Source: Molossus alvarezi (taxonomy: Eukaryota > Chordata > Mammalia > Chiroptera > Molossidae). From it: a stretch of 64,000 nucleotides of DNA. The stretch is taken from NCBI GenBank assembly GCA_037176705.1, contig CM073886.1, positions 87,145,501 to 87,209,500 of the forward strand. The letters are read 5' to 3'. A program made the translations under genes and the position numbers. Positions 11,201 to 21,831 of this stretch are shown here, one piece after another; positions within the stretch are counted from its first letter, which is position 1, and each line of letters starts with the position of its first letter. The notes beneath the pieces were generated by a model. That model did not search any database. It was not told where the DNA came from and saw only the letters and a list, made by a program, of their open reading frames with translations.

Positions 11201-12927
11201 TGTGGATGGCAGCCACTCGATGTGTCCCTTTCATGTTGATGTTTCTCTCTCTCTTTCTCTGTCTCTCTCTCTTTCTCTCCCTCCCACTCTACCTGAACAA
11301 AAAATGGAAAAATGTCCTCAGGTGAGGATAAAAAAAATGTATTAAAAAAAGAAAGAAAGAAATGAAAGGAAAGTAGTACAAATCAGTGACCCTGAAATAG
11401 TATTTTCAGTGGAGAACCTAGTCCAGCTTGGTTTAGTAATAGCCACTGTTTAATGAACTTCCACTTCTTATAATGCTCTGTACTGGATGTTCTATATGTA
11501 GTACCTCTAATTATCACAGCTCTGAAAAGAGTTCAATGCATAGAATAGGAAACCGAGGCTCTGAATTCAGTAACAATACTGAGGTCATATAGCAACTACA
11601 GCAGAGCTTGGATTCAAACAGAAAACTATCACTATTTTATTATGATACCTCATTTATTTGTAGCTGTCATGTTTTTTCTTCCTTCTCATTTCTTGTTTTT
11701 GCTATTGGCTTTACAAACATGTCTTAAGCAGAACTACATATCCTGAATTAAAATGTAATACTAAGTCTATGCAATGATAAAAAGAGCCTGTACTTTAAAA
11801 CTGGACAAACCTTGGTTTTTATGTGATTTGGGATAAATTATTTAGCTCTAAGCCATTACTTTTTTTTTTCTTTTTCCTTTAAAAAAATTTTGTGTAGTCT
11901 GAAATGTGGGTAGAACAAATCAGAGTTGTGGGACTTAATCTAGAGGCAGTAAAGTGTCTGGTGCACAGTAGGTGTTGAATACATAGCCATTAATATATTT
12001 TTTAATGTGGGTTTCTTGAACCATCTAGCCCAAGTAGTCTGGTTGTAGTTCACACTTAATATAGCATGTGGAGTTCAGCCAGAGACACAAAAGGTTAAGA
12101 GAAGGCCCTGAATATCCTACTTTTCTTTAGTGTAATCCATTTTTAATCACTACCTATTGGGCTTTCGGCTTATAAGAAAATGAATTACAAAAAAAAAAAA
12201 AAGAAACTGAATTACTTCACAACATCTATGTTCTAATCCTAGGTACCAGTTAGGATATCTAGGAGACTTCTTTTTTATTTAAATTTTTTTTTTTTTAAAT
12301 TTTAGGGAGAGAGAGAGAAACATCGATTTGTTGTTCCACTTATTTATGCATTCATTGGTTGTCTCTTGTATGTGCCCTGACCGGGGATCGAACCTGCAAC
12401 CTTGGCATGTCAGGACGATGTTCTAACCAACCCAGCTACCTGGCCAGGGCTCTAGGAGACTTATTAAATGTCCCCTTTTTTCCAGGAAAAAATTTAGAAT
12501 GATTTAGCTTTGTTGACAACATAATTGCCATATATCTGCATGTAGCTAGCTAATGTATTCATAGCTAGTCCCCAGACTGACCCTGATATTTATTGCTCCG
12601 ATTTTTTAAAGGCTTCAAGATTATTTGCCCAAGGTCATGATAACAGTAGAGATGGTATTCAAATAAGATCTGACTTCAAAGCCTTTTCATTCTTTGCCTT
12701 CTCATTCTTTCTCCATCCATGAAGATGAAAGATATGAATGCTTACATCTTCTTTTACATTGTCCTCTAATACACTAAATGGGTTATATATAGAAAACAAA
12801 TGAAAATATAATCAGCTTTTCTGTAACAACTTACAGACTTTTTTCCCATTATAGGGACTCTGAGATCATGCAACAAAAGCAGAAAGCATCTAATGAAAAG
12901 AAGTCTATGCAGACAAGAGAAAAATGA
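8234..12927 (+). CDS. SERF1: SERF1, small EDRK-rich factor (three coding exons)
   Basis: SERF1 is a small, highly charged, mostly disordered protein; SERF proteins modify amyloid aggregation in vitro and are found in nucleus and cytosol. The coding exons are 8234-8240, 9021-9129 and 12855-12927. Joined they give 62 codons plus TGA, matching the usual short mammalian isoform. The protein starts [20 protein letters not shown] and ends KKSMQTREK, with the family's conserved N-terminal [11 protein letters not shown] block and Lys/Glu/Arg-rich remainder. All junctions have GT..AG sites (donors CCC|GTGAGT and AAAG|GTCAGT; acceptors TTTGTAG| and ATTATAG|). The start lies in a CpG island 4.6 kb from the divergent BDP1 start. 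SERF1 sits just upstream of SMN1, as in other mammals. Confidence 0.95.
9021..9129 (+). CDS. SERF1: SERF1 coding exon 2
   Basis: Preceded by TTCTTTGTAG and followed by GTCAGT. It encodes [16 protein letters not shown] and the basic segment to SQRKQ, with an Arg codon split over the donor. Confidence 0.95.
9190..9414 (-). mobile_element. Class A-like SINE in SERF1 intron 2
   Basis: Antisense TTAATCCTCACCGGAGGATA to CCAAACCAGCCAGGGC; short duplication GGAAA..ATTTTTT at its edges. Confidence 0.85.
9471..9565 (-). repeat. MIR-like fragment
   Basis: TTTGTGTGCCAGGCATACTA and following bases resemble antisense MIR. Confidence 0.4.
9900..10070 (+). mobile_element. Short SINE (A/C hybrid type)
   Basis: GCCCTAGCTGGGTGGCTCAG head with a short body and a CTTGGGTGAGGA end. 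AATGCATTCA repeats at both edges. Confidence 0.75.
10366..10587 (-). mobile_element. Class B SINE
   Basis: TTTCTTTATTGATTTTAGAG to GAGCCACACCAGCTGGG. Confidence 0.85.
10590..10793 (-). mobile_element. Class B SINE
   Basis: TCTATTAATTTTAGAGAGAG to GAGCCACACCAGCTGG, directly adjacent to the previous copy. Confidence 0.83.
10806..10978 (-). mobile_element. Class C SINE
   Basis: ATTTATGCATTCATTGGTTG body and GAGCTACCTGGCCAGGGC end. Confidence 0.85.
11082..11345 (+). mobile_element. Class A Ves SINE
   Basis: Full-length, with a 17-bp duplication GAAATGAAAGGCAAGTA (11065-11081) and GAAATGAAAGGAAAGTA (11359-11375). Confidence 0.9.
11445..11622 (-). repeat. MIR-like fragment in SERF1 intron 2
   Basis: GAATAGGAAACCGAGGCTCT ... 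GAGGTCATATAGCAACTACA ... GAGCTTGGATTCAAACAG fits antisense MIR. Confidence 0.55.
12272..12450 (-). mobile_element. Class C SINE
   Basis: Antisense with perfect duplication TCTAGGAGACTT (12258-12269; 12451-12462). Confidence 0.88.
12600..12690 (-). repeat. MIR-like fragment in SERF1 intron 2
   Basis: TTATTTGCCCAAGGTCATGA and GATGGTATTCAAATAAGATC fit the antisense MIR core. Confidence 0.4.
12855..12927 (+). CDS. SERF1: SERF1 terminal coding exon
   Basis: Preceded by a pyrimidine tract and ATTATAG. It encodes [20 protein letters not shown] and REK, then TGA at 12925-12927. Confidence 0.95.
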
Positions 12928-13130
12928 TGACTGACAATTTGGAAAACCTGGGTGCTACTGCCAACTAGGTGTATCATAAGCTCTATGATCAAGATTTTGT
13001 AGAGTAAACAGTCATTACATATGTTAAAACATATCCTTATAAAACATATTTTAAACTTTACCTTTCAGTCTAACTTAGTGTGATGTTTCTGAACTATTCT
13101 TCAAAGAATAAAACACTAACCATGCATGTG
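12928..13130 (+). other. SERF1: SERF1 3' UTR with poly(A) signal
   Basis: AT-rich sequence after the SERF1 stop with a canonical AATAAA at 13107-13112. Cleavage is expected about 15-25 bases later. The following 300 bases to 13440 show no recognisable feature. Confidence 0.75.
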
Positions 13131-13440
13131 ACATATTGGTGAACATTATTTTTTTATCAGCAGTGAGCAATATATAACTAATTAGAGAGGTAATGTGATC
13201 AGATAATAGGATCTCTTATATAAATCTAGGATCTTTGTCTTAAACTTTATTAAGGTAGATCTTTAAAGTCAACTTTATTATATAATAGAATTTAAAGTGT
13301 TTTTATCTAATTTTGCTTGGTAATCAACAAGTTTACTTGAAGAATTTACAATAGATGGTACAAATGACCTGGAATAGCAATTAAATGAACATAAACTAAA
13401 TGTCTCAGTAAAAGTTTTACTTACAGCTTTAACATTTTTT

Positions 13441-13684
13441 TATTTTTTTAAATCTTAACTCGAGGATAGTTTTCCATTTATCTTCAGATAGAAGGGGGGG
13501 GGGGAGAGAGAGAGAGAGAGAGAGAGAGAAAAACATCACATAAATTGGTTGGTTGCCTCCCGCACAACTCTGACCAGGGCTAGGGACCAACCAGAACTGA
13601 GGTATGTGCCCTTGACCAGAATCAAACCCCCTGACTCTTTGGTCTGAGGCCTGACACGAACTGCTGAGCCAAACTGGCCAGGGC
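13441..13684 (-). mobile_element. Class A-like SINE
   Basis: TTAACTCGAGGATAGTTTTC to CCAAACTGGCCAGGGC, with a G/GA-rich stretch. Confidence 0.83.
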
Positions 13685-13714
13685 TAAATAAGTGCCTTTT
13701 AAAAACAATAGAAT

Positions 13715-13896
13715 TGCCCTGGCCGGTTTGGCTCAGCGGTTAGAGCGTCGGCCCGCGGTCCAGAGAGACCCGGGTTCGGTTTCCGCTAAGGGCATAAGGG
13801 CATGTACCTCGGTTGCAGTTTGTCCGGTTGCAGTTTGTCCTCGGCCCTGGTTGGGTCGTATGGGTGGCAACCACTCGATGTGTCCCTTTCACATGG

Positions 13897-13943
<47 letters not shown>

Positions 13944-14030
13944 CCCCTCCCTCCCTCCCTCCCTTCGACTCTATCTGAACAAAATATGGAAAAATGCCCT
14001 CAGGTGAGGATTAAAAATAAATAAATAAAT
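13715..14030 (+). mobile_element. Class A Ves SINE with internal duplications
   Basis: Head and body as usual but AAGGGCAT and CGGTTGCAGTTTGTCC are each repeated in tandem (13787-13840). Flanked by AAAAACAATAGAATT on both sides (13700-13714; 14030-14044). Confidence 0.88.
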
Positions 14031-14044
14031 AAAAACAATAGAAT

Positions 14045-14287
14045 TGCCCTGGCTGGTTTAGCTCAGCGGTTAGAGCATCGGCCTGCGGTCCAGAGAGATC
14101 TGGGTTCGGTTCCCGCTAAGGGCACATTACCTCGGTTGCAGTTTGTCCCCGGCCCTGGTTGGATCATGCGGGTGGCAACCACTCGATGTGTCCCTTTCAC
14201 ATCGATGTTTCTCTCTCTTCCTCCCACTCTATCTGAACAAAAAATGGAAAAATGTCCTCGGATGAGGATTAAAAAAATAATAATAAT
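14045..14287 (+). mobile_element. Class A Ves SINE, tandem to the previous copy
   Basis: Full-length; begins exactly after the second AATAGAATT target repeat. Confidence 0.88.
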
Positions 14288-14490
14288 AAACTTTAGTTTT
14301 TACAAAAAAATTGAGATTTCCTGTATACCCCCTGTCCCTACATATATCCCCTGCATAGTCTTCCCCATTATGAACTTTACCCCACCAGAGTGGTAAATTT
14401 GTTGTAATTGATGAACCTACATTGACATATCATCACACAAGTACATAGTTTGCATTAAGATTTACCTTTTGTGTTGTAAGAGTGTCATTT
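14288..14490 (-). mobile_element. Old L1M 3' UTR fragment
   Basis: Antisense of an old L1 3' UTR: GAGATTTCCTGTATACCCCC, CCACCAGAGTGGTAAATTTG, GATGAACCTACATTGACATA. It continues after the SINE at 14722. Confidence 0.7.
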
Positions 14491-14721
14491 TTTTTTTTAA
14501 TCTTCACCGATGACATGCATAGTGAGAGGAAGGAAGGGAGGGAGGGAGGGAGAGAGAGAGAAACATTCATGTGGGAGAGAGACATAGATCGGTTGTCTTC
14601 CATACGTGCCCTGACCAAGGATTAAATGCACAACCCAGGTATGTGCCCTGACCGAGAATCAAACCCACGACCTCTCAGTGCACAGGACAACGCTCAACCA
14701 ACTGAGCCACTCTGATTGGGC
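14491..14721 (-). mobile_element. SINE (diverged, A/B type)
   Basis: TTAATCTTCACCGATGACAT to GAGCCACTCTGATTGGGC; duplication AAGAGTGTCATTT / AAGAGTGCCATTT. Confidence 0.8.
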
Positions 14722-14880
14722 AAGAGTGCCATTTCTTAGTCTGTTCAGAAACTCTTCAAAAACTTGTGACTTAATCATGGTTATAAATATGAAAATATGT
14801 TAACCTGGAGTAACTAAAGTATGAGACCTTGTTCTTTTCTAAAGTAAATATATATAATTATTGCAAAGAAAATTATTGAC

Positions 14881-15082
14881 GGCCTGGCCAGTGTGGCTCA
14901 CTGGTTGAGTGTCAACCCATGCACCAGGAGGTTGCCATTTAATTCTCAGTCAGGGCACATACCCAGGTTGTGGGCCCAATCCCCAGTGGAGGGCATGAAG
15001 GAGGCGGCCAATCGATGTTCTCTTTCATCGATGTTTCTATCTCTCTTCCTTCTGCTCTCTCTAAAATCAATGAAGGAAACAT
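14881..15082 (+). mobile_element. Class B SINE
   Basis: GGCCTGGCCAGTGTGGCTCA to TCTAAAATCAATGAAGGAA. Confidence 0.83.
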
Positions 15083-15248
15083 TAAAATTTTGTTTAAAAT
15101 ACCATTGACATAGTAAATAAGATAACTTTAAAGTATTATCCAAATACTTAATGTTTTACATCATACAATTCAACAGATTTTTACTGATCATCTAATATGT
15201 CTGCTTCTTTGTTAATGGACCAATCTTTAAGAGTTCTCCTAGTATCTT

Positions 15249-15455
15249 TTTTTAAAAATATTTTTTATTGATTGATTTTTAGGGAGGGAGAGAGATAGAA
15301 ACATCAATGAGAGAGAACATCGATTGGCCACCTCCTGCATGCCCCTGATCAGGGATCGGGCCCACAACCTGGGCATGTGCCCTGACCCGGAATTCAACCG
15401 GCAACCTCCTGGTGCATGGGTCGGCACTCAACCAGTGAGCAACACCGGCCAGGGC
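15249..15455 (-). mobile_element. Class B SINE
   Basis: Perfect 14-bp duplication TCTCCTAGTATCTT (15235-15248; 15456-15469). Confidence 0.9.
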
Positions 15456-15577
15456 TCTCCTAGTATCTTAATGAAGTTTCTGGTAATCTTGTGATAGGGC
15501 ATTAACCAATGGTACTAACCATAAATATGATAGAATTCTGAGTGTCTCTAATACTAAATGAAGCAAACATGAATTTT

Positions 15578-15794
15578 TTAAAAAATTTTGTTTCTTTTAT
15601 TGATTTGAGAGAGGGGAAGGGAAAGGGAGAGAGATAGAAACATCAATGAGAAAGAACATCAATTGGCCGCCTCCTGCATACCCCTCCACTGGGGACCAGG
15701 CCCACATCCAGGGCATGTGCCCTGACCAGGAATCGAACCATCAACCTCCTGGTACATGGGTCAACACTCAACCACTGAACCACACCAGCTAGAT
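15578..15794 (-). mobile_element. Class B SINE
   Basis: TTTCTTTTATTGATTTGAGA to GAACCACACCAGCTAGA. Confidence 0.83.
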
Positions 15795-16136
15795 AAACAA
15801 AATTTTTTAGCCTGAGTTTTTATCTTCATATTAGCACAGATTTTCATTTAAAAAGCTTTGTTCTATTTCTTTAGTTAACCGAAGTCTTCAAAACGTTATA
15901 TGATGGCAGTCACAGGGCAAAAGGATTACAATAGCTTAGGTTACATTCCAGTAAAAAGGATAATGAAGAAATTTGTACCACAAAGATTCTTTGTGGGTCT
16001 GATTTCTGTAATTCTATCTCTAGAATTTCTACACAGAGTGATAAGCCATGAGTACAAAGAATGTTTTATGCTTTAAGCCATATCCTTTATTTGCTTTTTT
16101 TAATGAATAATTTTCATGTTTAAAATATTTCATGTA

Positions 16137-16388
16137 GCCCTGGCCGGTTTGACTCAGCGGTTAAAGCATTGGCCTGCGGTCCAGAGAGACCCGGGTTCGG
16201 TTCCCACTAAGGGTGCGTACCTCGGTTGCAGTTTGTCCCCGGCCCTGGTTGGTCGTGTGAGTGGCAGCCACTCGATGTGTCCCTTTCACGTTGATCTTTC
16301 TCTTTCTCTCTCTTCCTCTTTCTCCCTCCCACTCTATCTAAACAAAAATGGAAAAATGTCCTCGGATGAGGATAAAAAAAAAAAAGAT
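16137..16388 (+). mobile_element. Class A Ves SINE
   Basis: GCCCTGGCCGGTTTGACTCA to CCTCGGATGAGGATAAAA; short TTCATGTA repeats at the edges. Confidence 0.88.
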
Positions 16389-16389
16389 A

Positions 16390-16947
16390 AAATTCATGTA
16401 GTGGAATAATTTTGGACTTTTTAAAAGTTAAACAATTATTATAAATCTAGGGAAAACTGCAGTTCCAAAAGAACATAAATATTGGGATAAAGAAGATTTC
16501 TGGGTTGTAATTAATCATTAACATATTCAAACTGAATGTTATTAATTTTTATGGTATTTACTTGAATAAATTTATTGTTAAGATACAGGATTTGATTTTT
16601 TTTACTTCAACTTTACCAGACATTTCCTCTAGACAGAAAAGAGGGAGGAATTAAGTGTAATTGCTGAAATATATTGACACCTCACTTTCTTTTCATGTAG
16701 CATATTTAAGCAAGGTAAAATAGCTAAACTTCTAAAGAGGGAAACTGTATTAAGGGGAAAATACAGATGAATAAATGTAACAAGTCAGTAAAGTTAATTC
16801 ATATACCAACTTTAGATATTTCTTTGAGTTGTTGCCAAAGCAAGATAAAAATTATTTAAATGAAGTAGTACCAACTTTACAATGTAATTTGAAAAATACC
16901 AAAATCCATGAAACACCTTTATAGACATTAAAAGTACGTACTGTGTT
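16390..16947. other. Intergenic, nothing recognised
   Basis: AT-rich unique sequence. The same is true of 15795-16136 and 17125-17445. Confidence 0.4.
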
Positions 16948-16998
16948 AATGGGGGACATCTGTAATACTCTCAACAATAAAGACTTTAAAAAATACTA
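16948..16998 (+). mobile_element. Short L1/HAL1 3' end
   Basis: AATGGGGGACATCTGTAATA followed by CTCTCAACAATAAAGAC matches the 3' terminus of the bat L1/HAL1 copies elsewhere in the window (35440-35510). Confidence 0.55.
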
Positions 16999-17004
16999 TG
17001 TTAT

Positions 17005-17091
17005 GCCCTGGCCAGTTTGGATCAGCGGTTGGAGCGTCAGCCTGCAGACCAGAGAGTCCCAGGTTCGGTTCCCACTATGGGCACGTACCAA

Positions 17092-17123
<32 letters not shown>

Positions 17124-17124
17124 A
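17005..17124 (+). mobile_element. Class D (head-only) SINE with (AAAT)n tail
   Basis: GCCCTGGCCAGTTTGGATCA to GGGCACGTACC, then AAAT units. Edges share AATACTATGTTA / AATGCTATGTTA. Confidence 0.85.
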
Positions 17125-17445
17125 GCCAAAGCTTCTTAACCTGAAAAAAAAAATGCTATGTTACATCATCCTTAACAAGAGGCAGTGCATTATTATTAGC
17201 AATCTTCGTAAGTCCTGCTGAAAAGAAAAGGGGCAGCTACCATTGCCCAGGGTGATATACTGAAGTCAGTTTCATCAGTATACTGACCTCAGTATACTTG
17301 ATTATTTCTGAATGCCTTTTCTATTAGTGGCAATGTAAGAAACCTTACCCACTTATCAAACCAGAATGTTTTTGAAAATTGGGCTAAAAGGGAATATTGA
17401 TTACTGCCATTGTTTTTCTAACTTTAAAAAATATATTTTGTTTTT

Positions 17446-17619
17446 TCCCCATGTTTTTATTTATTTTGGGGGGGTACCAAATTACTTTATTTGAAGGAAT
17501 GGTACAAATGAAAAGATGTAAGTGGATGATTTGGTACAAGTTATAGAAAAGGTAAAGGTAACTCCAAAAAAATATGGAATACTTCACGAATTTGCGTGTC
17601 ATCCTTGCACAGGGGCCAC

Positions 17620-17667
<48 letters not shown>

Positions 17668-17689
17668 TGAGTACTCCCCGTGTTTTTAT
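17446..17689 (-). mobile_element. Chimeric retrocopy: U6 snRNA fused to an mRNA 3' end
   Basis: Near-identical 15-bp repeats TCCCCATGTTTTTAT (17446-17460) and TCCCCGTGTTTTTAT (17675-17689) flank a minus-strand unit. The unit is full-length U6 (17674 to 17568), then about 85 nt of unrelated sequence ending with AATAAAG (about 17484-17490) and an A-rich tail. This is the structure of template-switch retrogenes made by LINE-1 machinery, in which U6 is joined to the 3' part of another transcript. I do not recognise the donor mRNA. Confidence 0.75.
17568..17674 (-). pseudogene. U6 snRNA-like copy (full length, retroposed)
   Basis: On the minus strand this 107-nt segment matches the whole of U6 snRNA: the CTTCGGCAGCACATATAC 5' stem-loop region, an ACAGAGA box, the AGATTAG stretch and the terminal CATATTTTT. 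At least four sites differ from the mammalian consensus, including GCTCGC to ACTCAC in the 5' stem, AGCATGG to AGCGTGG and AAGCGTT to AAGTATT. There is no recognisable PSE upstream, and the 5' end abuts a target-site duplication. It is therefore a reverse-transcribed copy, not a functional pol III gene. Confidence 0.88.
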
Positions 17690-17843
17690 AGATGGGAAGT
17701 TTTACCCATTCTAGAAAGGTACAATCTATTTTTGTATCATATTTTCAAGTTGTAACTTGTATAGAGAGCTTTTTCTGTTTAAGGCAGGTGTACTGCTGCT
17801 ATTAGTTTTGAGCCTACAATCTGTTTCAAAACTATTGAACTTT

Positions 17844-18068
17844 TTTTTTTCTTTGCATTTATCTTCAGACAGAGCTGGAGGGAGAGGGGGAGGAAGAGAG
17901 AGAGAGAAACGACGTGAAAGAGACACATCGACTGGTTGCCACCCACATGACCCCAACTGAGGTTGGGGACAAACTGCAACTGAGGCACATGCCCTTAGCG
18001 GGAAACGAACCCGGGACTCTCTGGTCCACGGGCCGACACTCCCACTGCTGAGCCAAAATGGCCAGGGC
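17844..18068 (-). mobile_element. Class A-like SINE
   Basis: Perfect 16-bp duplication AAAACTATTGAACTTT (17828-17843; 18069-18084). Confidence 0.9.
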
Positions 18069-18148
18069 AAAACTATTGAACTTTAAAAAGTATGTCCCCC
18101 ACAATGTATACATATATCAAATCATCACCTTAAATATATGCAATCTTA

Positions 18149-18392
18149 GCCCTGGCCGGTTTGGCTCAGCAATTAGAGCATCGGCCCACGGACCAGAGAG
18201 TCCCGGGTTCGTTTCCCGCTAAGGGCATGTGCCTCAGTTGCAGTTTGTCCCCGACCTCAGTTGGGGTCATGCGGGTGGCAACCAATTGATGTGTCTCTCT
18301 CACATTGATGTGTTTCTCTCTCTCTCTTCCCCCTCTCTCTACTGCTCTATCAGAAGATAAATGCAAAAATGTTCTCTGGTGAGGATAAAAAA
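18149..18392 (+). mobile_element. Class A-like SINE
   Basis: GCCCTGGCCGGTTTGGCTCA to TTCTCTGGTGAGGATAAAA, followed by a TATA-rich simple repeat to 18415. Confidence 0.87.
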
Positions 18393-18414
18393 ATTATATA
18401 TATAATTATATATA

Positions 18415-18940
18415 TAACCAATTTTTATTTGTCAGTCGTGCCTCAATAAAGCTGAGGGGGAAAAAACATATTCCTAAAGTGAAAACGTATATAAAATTGG
18501 CTTTGACAATCAGATTATGCGATTTGTATATTTTACCATCTGTGTCATGGTTTTAACAGGGATATCAATTAAGCAGGGAGTATTTCAACTTTTTAAAGTA
18601 AATTCCTAATTGCCTTTGGTGATGAAGATCTATAAACACCAAAATTTAATTAAAAATTGAATTATCTTTATGATTGTCAATCAGTTTTTCATTAGATCAA
18701 AACTGAATAGGAACATTTATTAAACTGGCTCCTACAGTTTCATCTACTAAAGTACTTGCCTAGATAATAATCATATATTGAAATATGTTGTCTTTCTGGA
18801 TGGCCAAGTCATGAAAATGTCACTGAGATAAAAAGAATTGACTACAAGTTGCTCAAATGCACTTTCCTATAAATCCAGAAAGATTTATAACTTAGTACAG
18901 ACTTTTCCTTACAACTTTGCTTCTTAAAAACAAAACCTTT
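18415..18940. other. Intergenic, nothing recognised
   Basis: AT-rich unique sequence with no splice-bounded coding stretch. Confidence 0.4.
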
Positions 18941-19165
18941 GCCCAGCCAGTGTGGCTCAGTGATTGAGCATTGGCCCATGCACCGAGAGGTCGCCGGTTC
19001 AATTCCTGATCAGGGCACATGCCCAGGTTGTGGACCAAACCCCCAGTGGGGGCCACTGAGGAGGTGGCCAATTGATGTTCCCTCTCATCAATATTTCTGT
19101 CCTTTCCTCTCACTTCCTCTCTCTCTAAAACCAATAAAGAAGAGAAAAATTTTTTTTAATTAAAA
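18941..19165 (+). mobile_element. Class B SINE
   Basis: GCCCAGCCAGTGTGGCTCAG to TCTCTAAAACCAATAAAGA. Confidence 0.85.
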
Positions 19166-19183
19166 AAAAATAGTAAACCTTTG

Positions 19184-19460
19184 TCCTGGCTGGTGTGGCT
19201 CAGTTGATTGAGCATTGTCCCATACGCAAAGAGGTAGCCAGTTTGATTCCTGATTAGGGCACATGCCTGGGTTTCGGGGTCTATTCACAGTAGGAAGTAT
19301 GCAGGAGGTATCCAATTGATGTGTCTCTCTCATCAATATTTTTCTCTCTCTCCCTCTTCCCCTCCTTCTTTCTCAGATGTTTTTTTCTCTCCCTCCCTCC
19401 CATTCTATCAAAATATCAATGGAAAAATACCCTCGGGTGAAGATTTTTAAAAAATTTTTA
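19184..19460 (+). mobile_element. SINE with class B head and class A tail
   Basis: TCCTGGCTGGTGTGGCTCAG head and class B body, then a class A tail (CCCATTCTATC ... ACCCTCGGGTGAAGAT). It may be two fragments fused. Confidence 0.75.
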
Positions 19461-19466
19461 TTTATC

Positions 19467-19675
19467 ACCCAGCCAGTGTGGTTCGATGGTTGAGCATTGA
19501 CCCATGCACCAAGAGGTTGCCAGTTTGATTCCCAGTCCGGGCACATGCCTGGGTTGTGGGCCCTATCCCCAGTGGGGGACATGCAGGAGGTGGCCAATTG
19601 ATGTTCTCTCTCATTGATGTTTCAATCTCTCCTTCTCCTACCCTCTCTCTCTAAAAAAAATCAATAAAGAAAATT
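19467..19675 (+). mobile_element. Class B SINE
   Basis: CACCCAGCCAGTGTGGTTCG to AAATCAATAAAGAAAA. Confidence 0.83.
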
Positions 19676-19691
19676 TTTGATTATGACATAA

Positions 19692-19860
19692 CTTTTTTTA
19701 ATTATTGATTTTTAGTGAGAGGAAGGGAGAAAGAGAAACATCGATTTGTTTCACTTATTTATGCATTCATTGGTTGATTCTTGTATGTGCCTTTATCAGG
19801 GGTCAAGCCTGCAACCTTGGCATGTCAGGATGATAACCAACTGAGCTACCTGGCCAGGGC
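19692..19860 (-). mobile_element. Class C SINE
   Basis: ATTTATGCATTCATTGGTTG and GAGCTACCTGGCCAGGGC. Confidence 0.83.
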
Positions 19861-20633
19861 TGTAACATATAGAAGTATGTTCCATGCTACATACTACTCT
19901 TGTTACTTTATCAGTTGATTGCTGTGACTTAGTTTACTGATATATCAGTGCAGAAGCATTTGTTTGCAGTATAGTTTGGTGCAACCTTTCTCCACTCTTG
20001 TGAGTTTACAAGAAATTGCCTACCAACCTCACTGAAATCAAGACAATATTATTGAATACTTTACTTTTATAAACATATATTACATGTCAAGGACATTTTT
20101 GGGGTGGAGAGGTCAAAGTCACATTTGGCTTTCTACCTCTCAAGATCACTGTTAGAGTGACTAATGAACGGACATTTAAAATCAAGTTATATATTTTAAT
20201 ATATGCTTGAGGAAATATAACCACATTAAAACTGATTTCATGGTATATTGGAACTTTGAGTGCAAACAGAATTATTAACTTATTAATAAACAACCATTAT
20301 TTGAAAGGATGAGAGACTACAGAGTCTAAGGAAAAGTTGAAAACAAGACTTTCAAAGGGTCAGGAGCTAGAACAGCTCCAGGTACTATGAGACAGCTTTT
20401 TCCACAGTGCTTCTATGAGGTTGAAATCCTGACAACAATTTTCAGTCTTTATCTCCAAATGTATTTGTTTGGGTTATGTGCCTACCTCCTCAGCAAGAGG
20501 AGGGCAGGTCATCTTAGCTGATGATATAACTGAAAGTATATCCAATGAGCAATAGGTGGTCTTCCAAATAAATATGGGTTTTGTTGCCAGAAGAAAACGC
20601 TGGACAGACTAAAACAAAATAATAGTCCAATAT
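19861..20633. other. Intergenic, nothing recognised
   Basis: No repeat or exon recognised. 20836-21059 is likewise unassigned. Confidence 0.4.
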
Positions 20634-20834
20634 TTTTTTAAATATTTTTTTTTCATTGATTTTAGGGAGAGAGAGATAGAAACATCAATGAGACAGAACA
20701 TTAATTGGCTGCTTCCGGCATGCCCCCCACTGGGGAGTTGGCCCACAACATGGGCATGAGCCCTGACTGGAAATCGAACCGGCGACCTCCTGGTGCATGG
20801 ATCGATGCTCAACCAGTGAGCCACACTGGCCAGG
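20634..20834 (-). mobile_element. Class B SINE
   Basis: TTTCATTGATTTTAGGGAGA to GCCACACTGGCCAGG; edges CCAATATTTTT / CCAATACTTTT. Confidence 0.85.
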
Positions 20835-21159
20835 CCAATACTTTTATTGCAAAGCTAAGACTAAATCTTTAAAATGTATGTGCATGATAATGCAAATCAT
20901 GAAGGTGGTAAGTGAATGTCTGATGTGTGAGAATGCTCAAGTTTATACCATTTGTATCTCTAACCAGTTCTCAAAGCCCAAAAATGCAATACCTGCTCAT
21001 TATAGAAAAATTGGGAAAATACAACAAAAGGGCTAAAAGAAATTTAGCAATAAATTAGGCAGTTACTTAGAAAACTAAACATACCCTTACTATATGACCC
21101 AGTAATTGCACTCCTGGGCATTTATCTCAGTGAAATGAGCATACAGCTTAATTGTACGT

Positions 21160-21401
21160 GTTTTTTTTTTTTTATCCTCACCCAAGGACATTTTTCCATT
21201 TTTTGTTCAGATAGAGTGGGAGGGAGGGGGAGAGAAAGAAACATTGACATGAAAGGGACACATCGAGTGGCTGCCACCCGCACGACCAACCAGGGCAAGG
21301 GACAAACTGCAACCAAGGTACATGCTCTTAGCGGGAACCGAACCCAGGTCTCTCTGAACCGCAGGCCAGCGCTCTAACCGTTGAACCAAACCAGCCAGGG
21401 C
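21160..21401 (-). mobile_element. Class A Ves SINE
   Basis: TTTATCCTCACCCAAGGACA to CCAAACCAGCCAGGGC; edges TAATTGTACGT / TAATTGTACAT. Confidence 0.88.
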
Positions 21402-21831
21402 TAATTGTACATTTTGATGGACTTTTACATGTAAATTCTCCACCCAGATCAAGATACACAGACATTTGCAGCACCCTAGCAAGCTCCTTTGTAACCACTT
21501 TTAGATAATGCCCCCATCTGACTATCACCGTAGATGAGTTTTGCCTGTTTTTTAATTTTACATAAGTGTATAAAGTATGTACTTTTAGGAGTCTGGCTTC
21601 GTTTGCTCAATATTATGTCTGTGAAAATCCTCCAACTTGTGTGTAGCAGTAGTATATTACTTATCATTGCTGTGTATATTTCTGTTATATGAATATACCA
21701 TAATTTAGTTATTCACTGTACTTTCCATGGGCATCTGGATTGCTCTTAGTTTGAGGCTATTATGAATAATTGTGCCATAAACATATAGATGCAGATATAT
21801 AGATATATACATATGTATCGATATATGTATA

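Noticed and set aside
17568..17674. Functional U6 gene
   Set aside because: Multiple substitutions, no PSE, a flanking duplication at the exact 5' end and an attached mRNA tail show it is a retrocopy.
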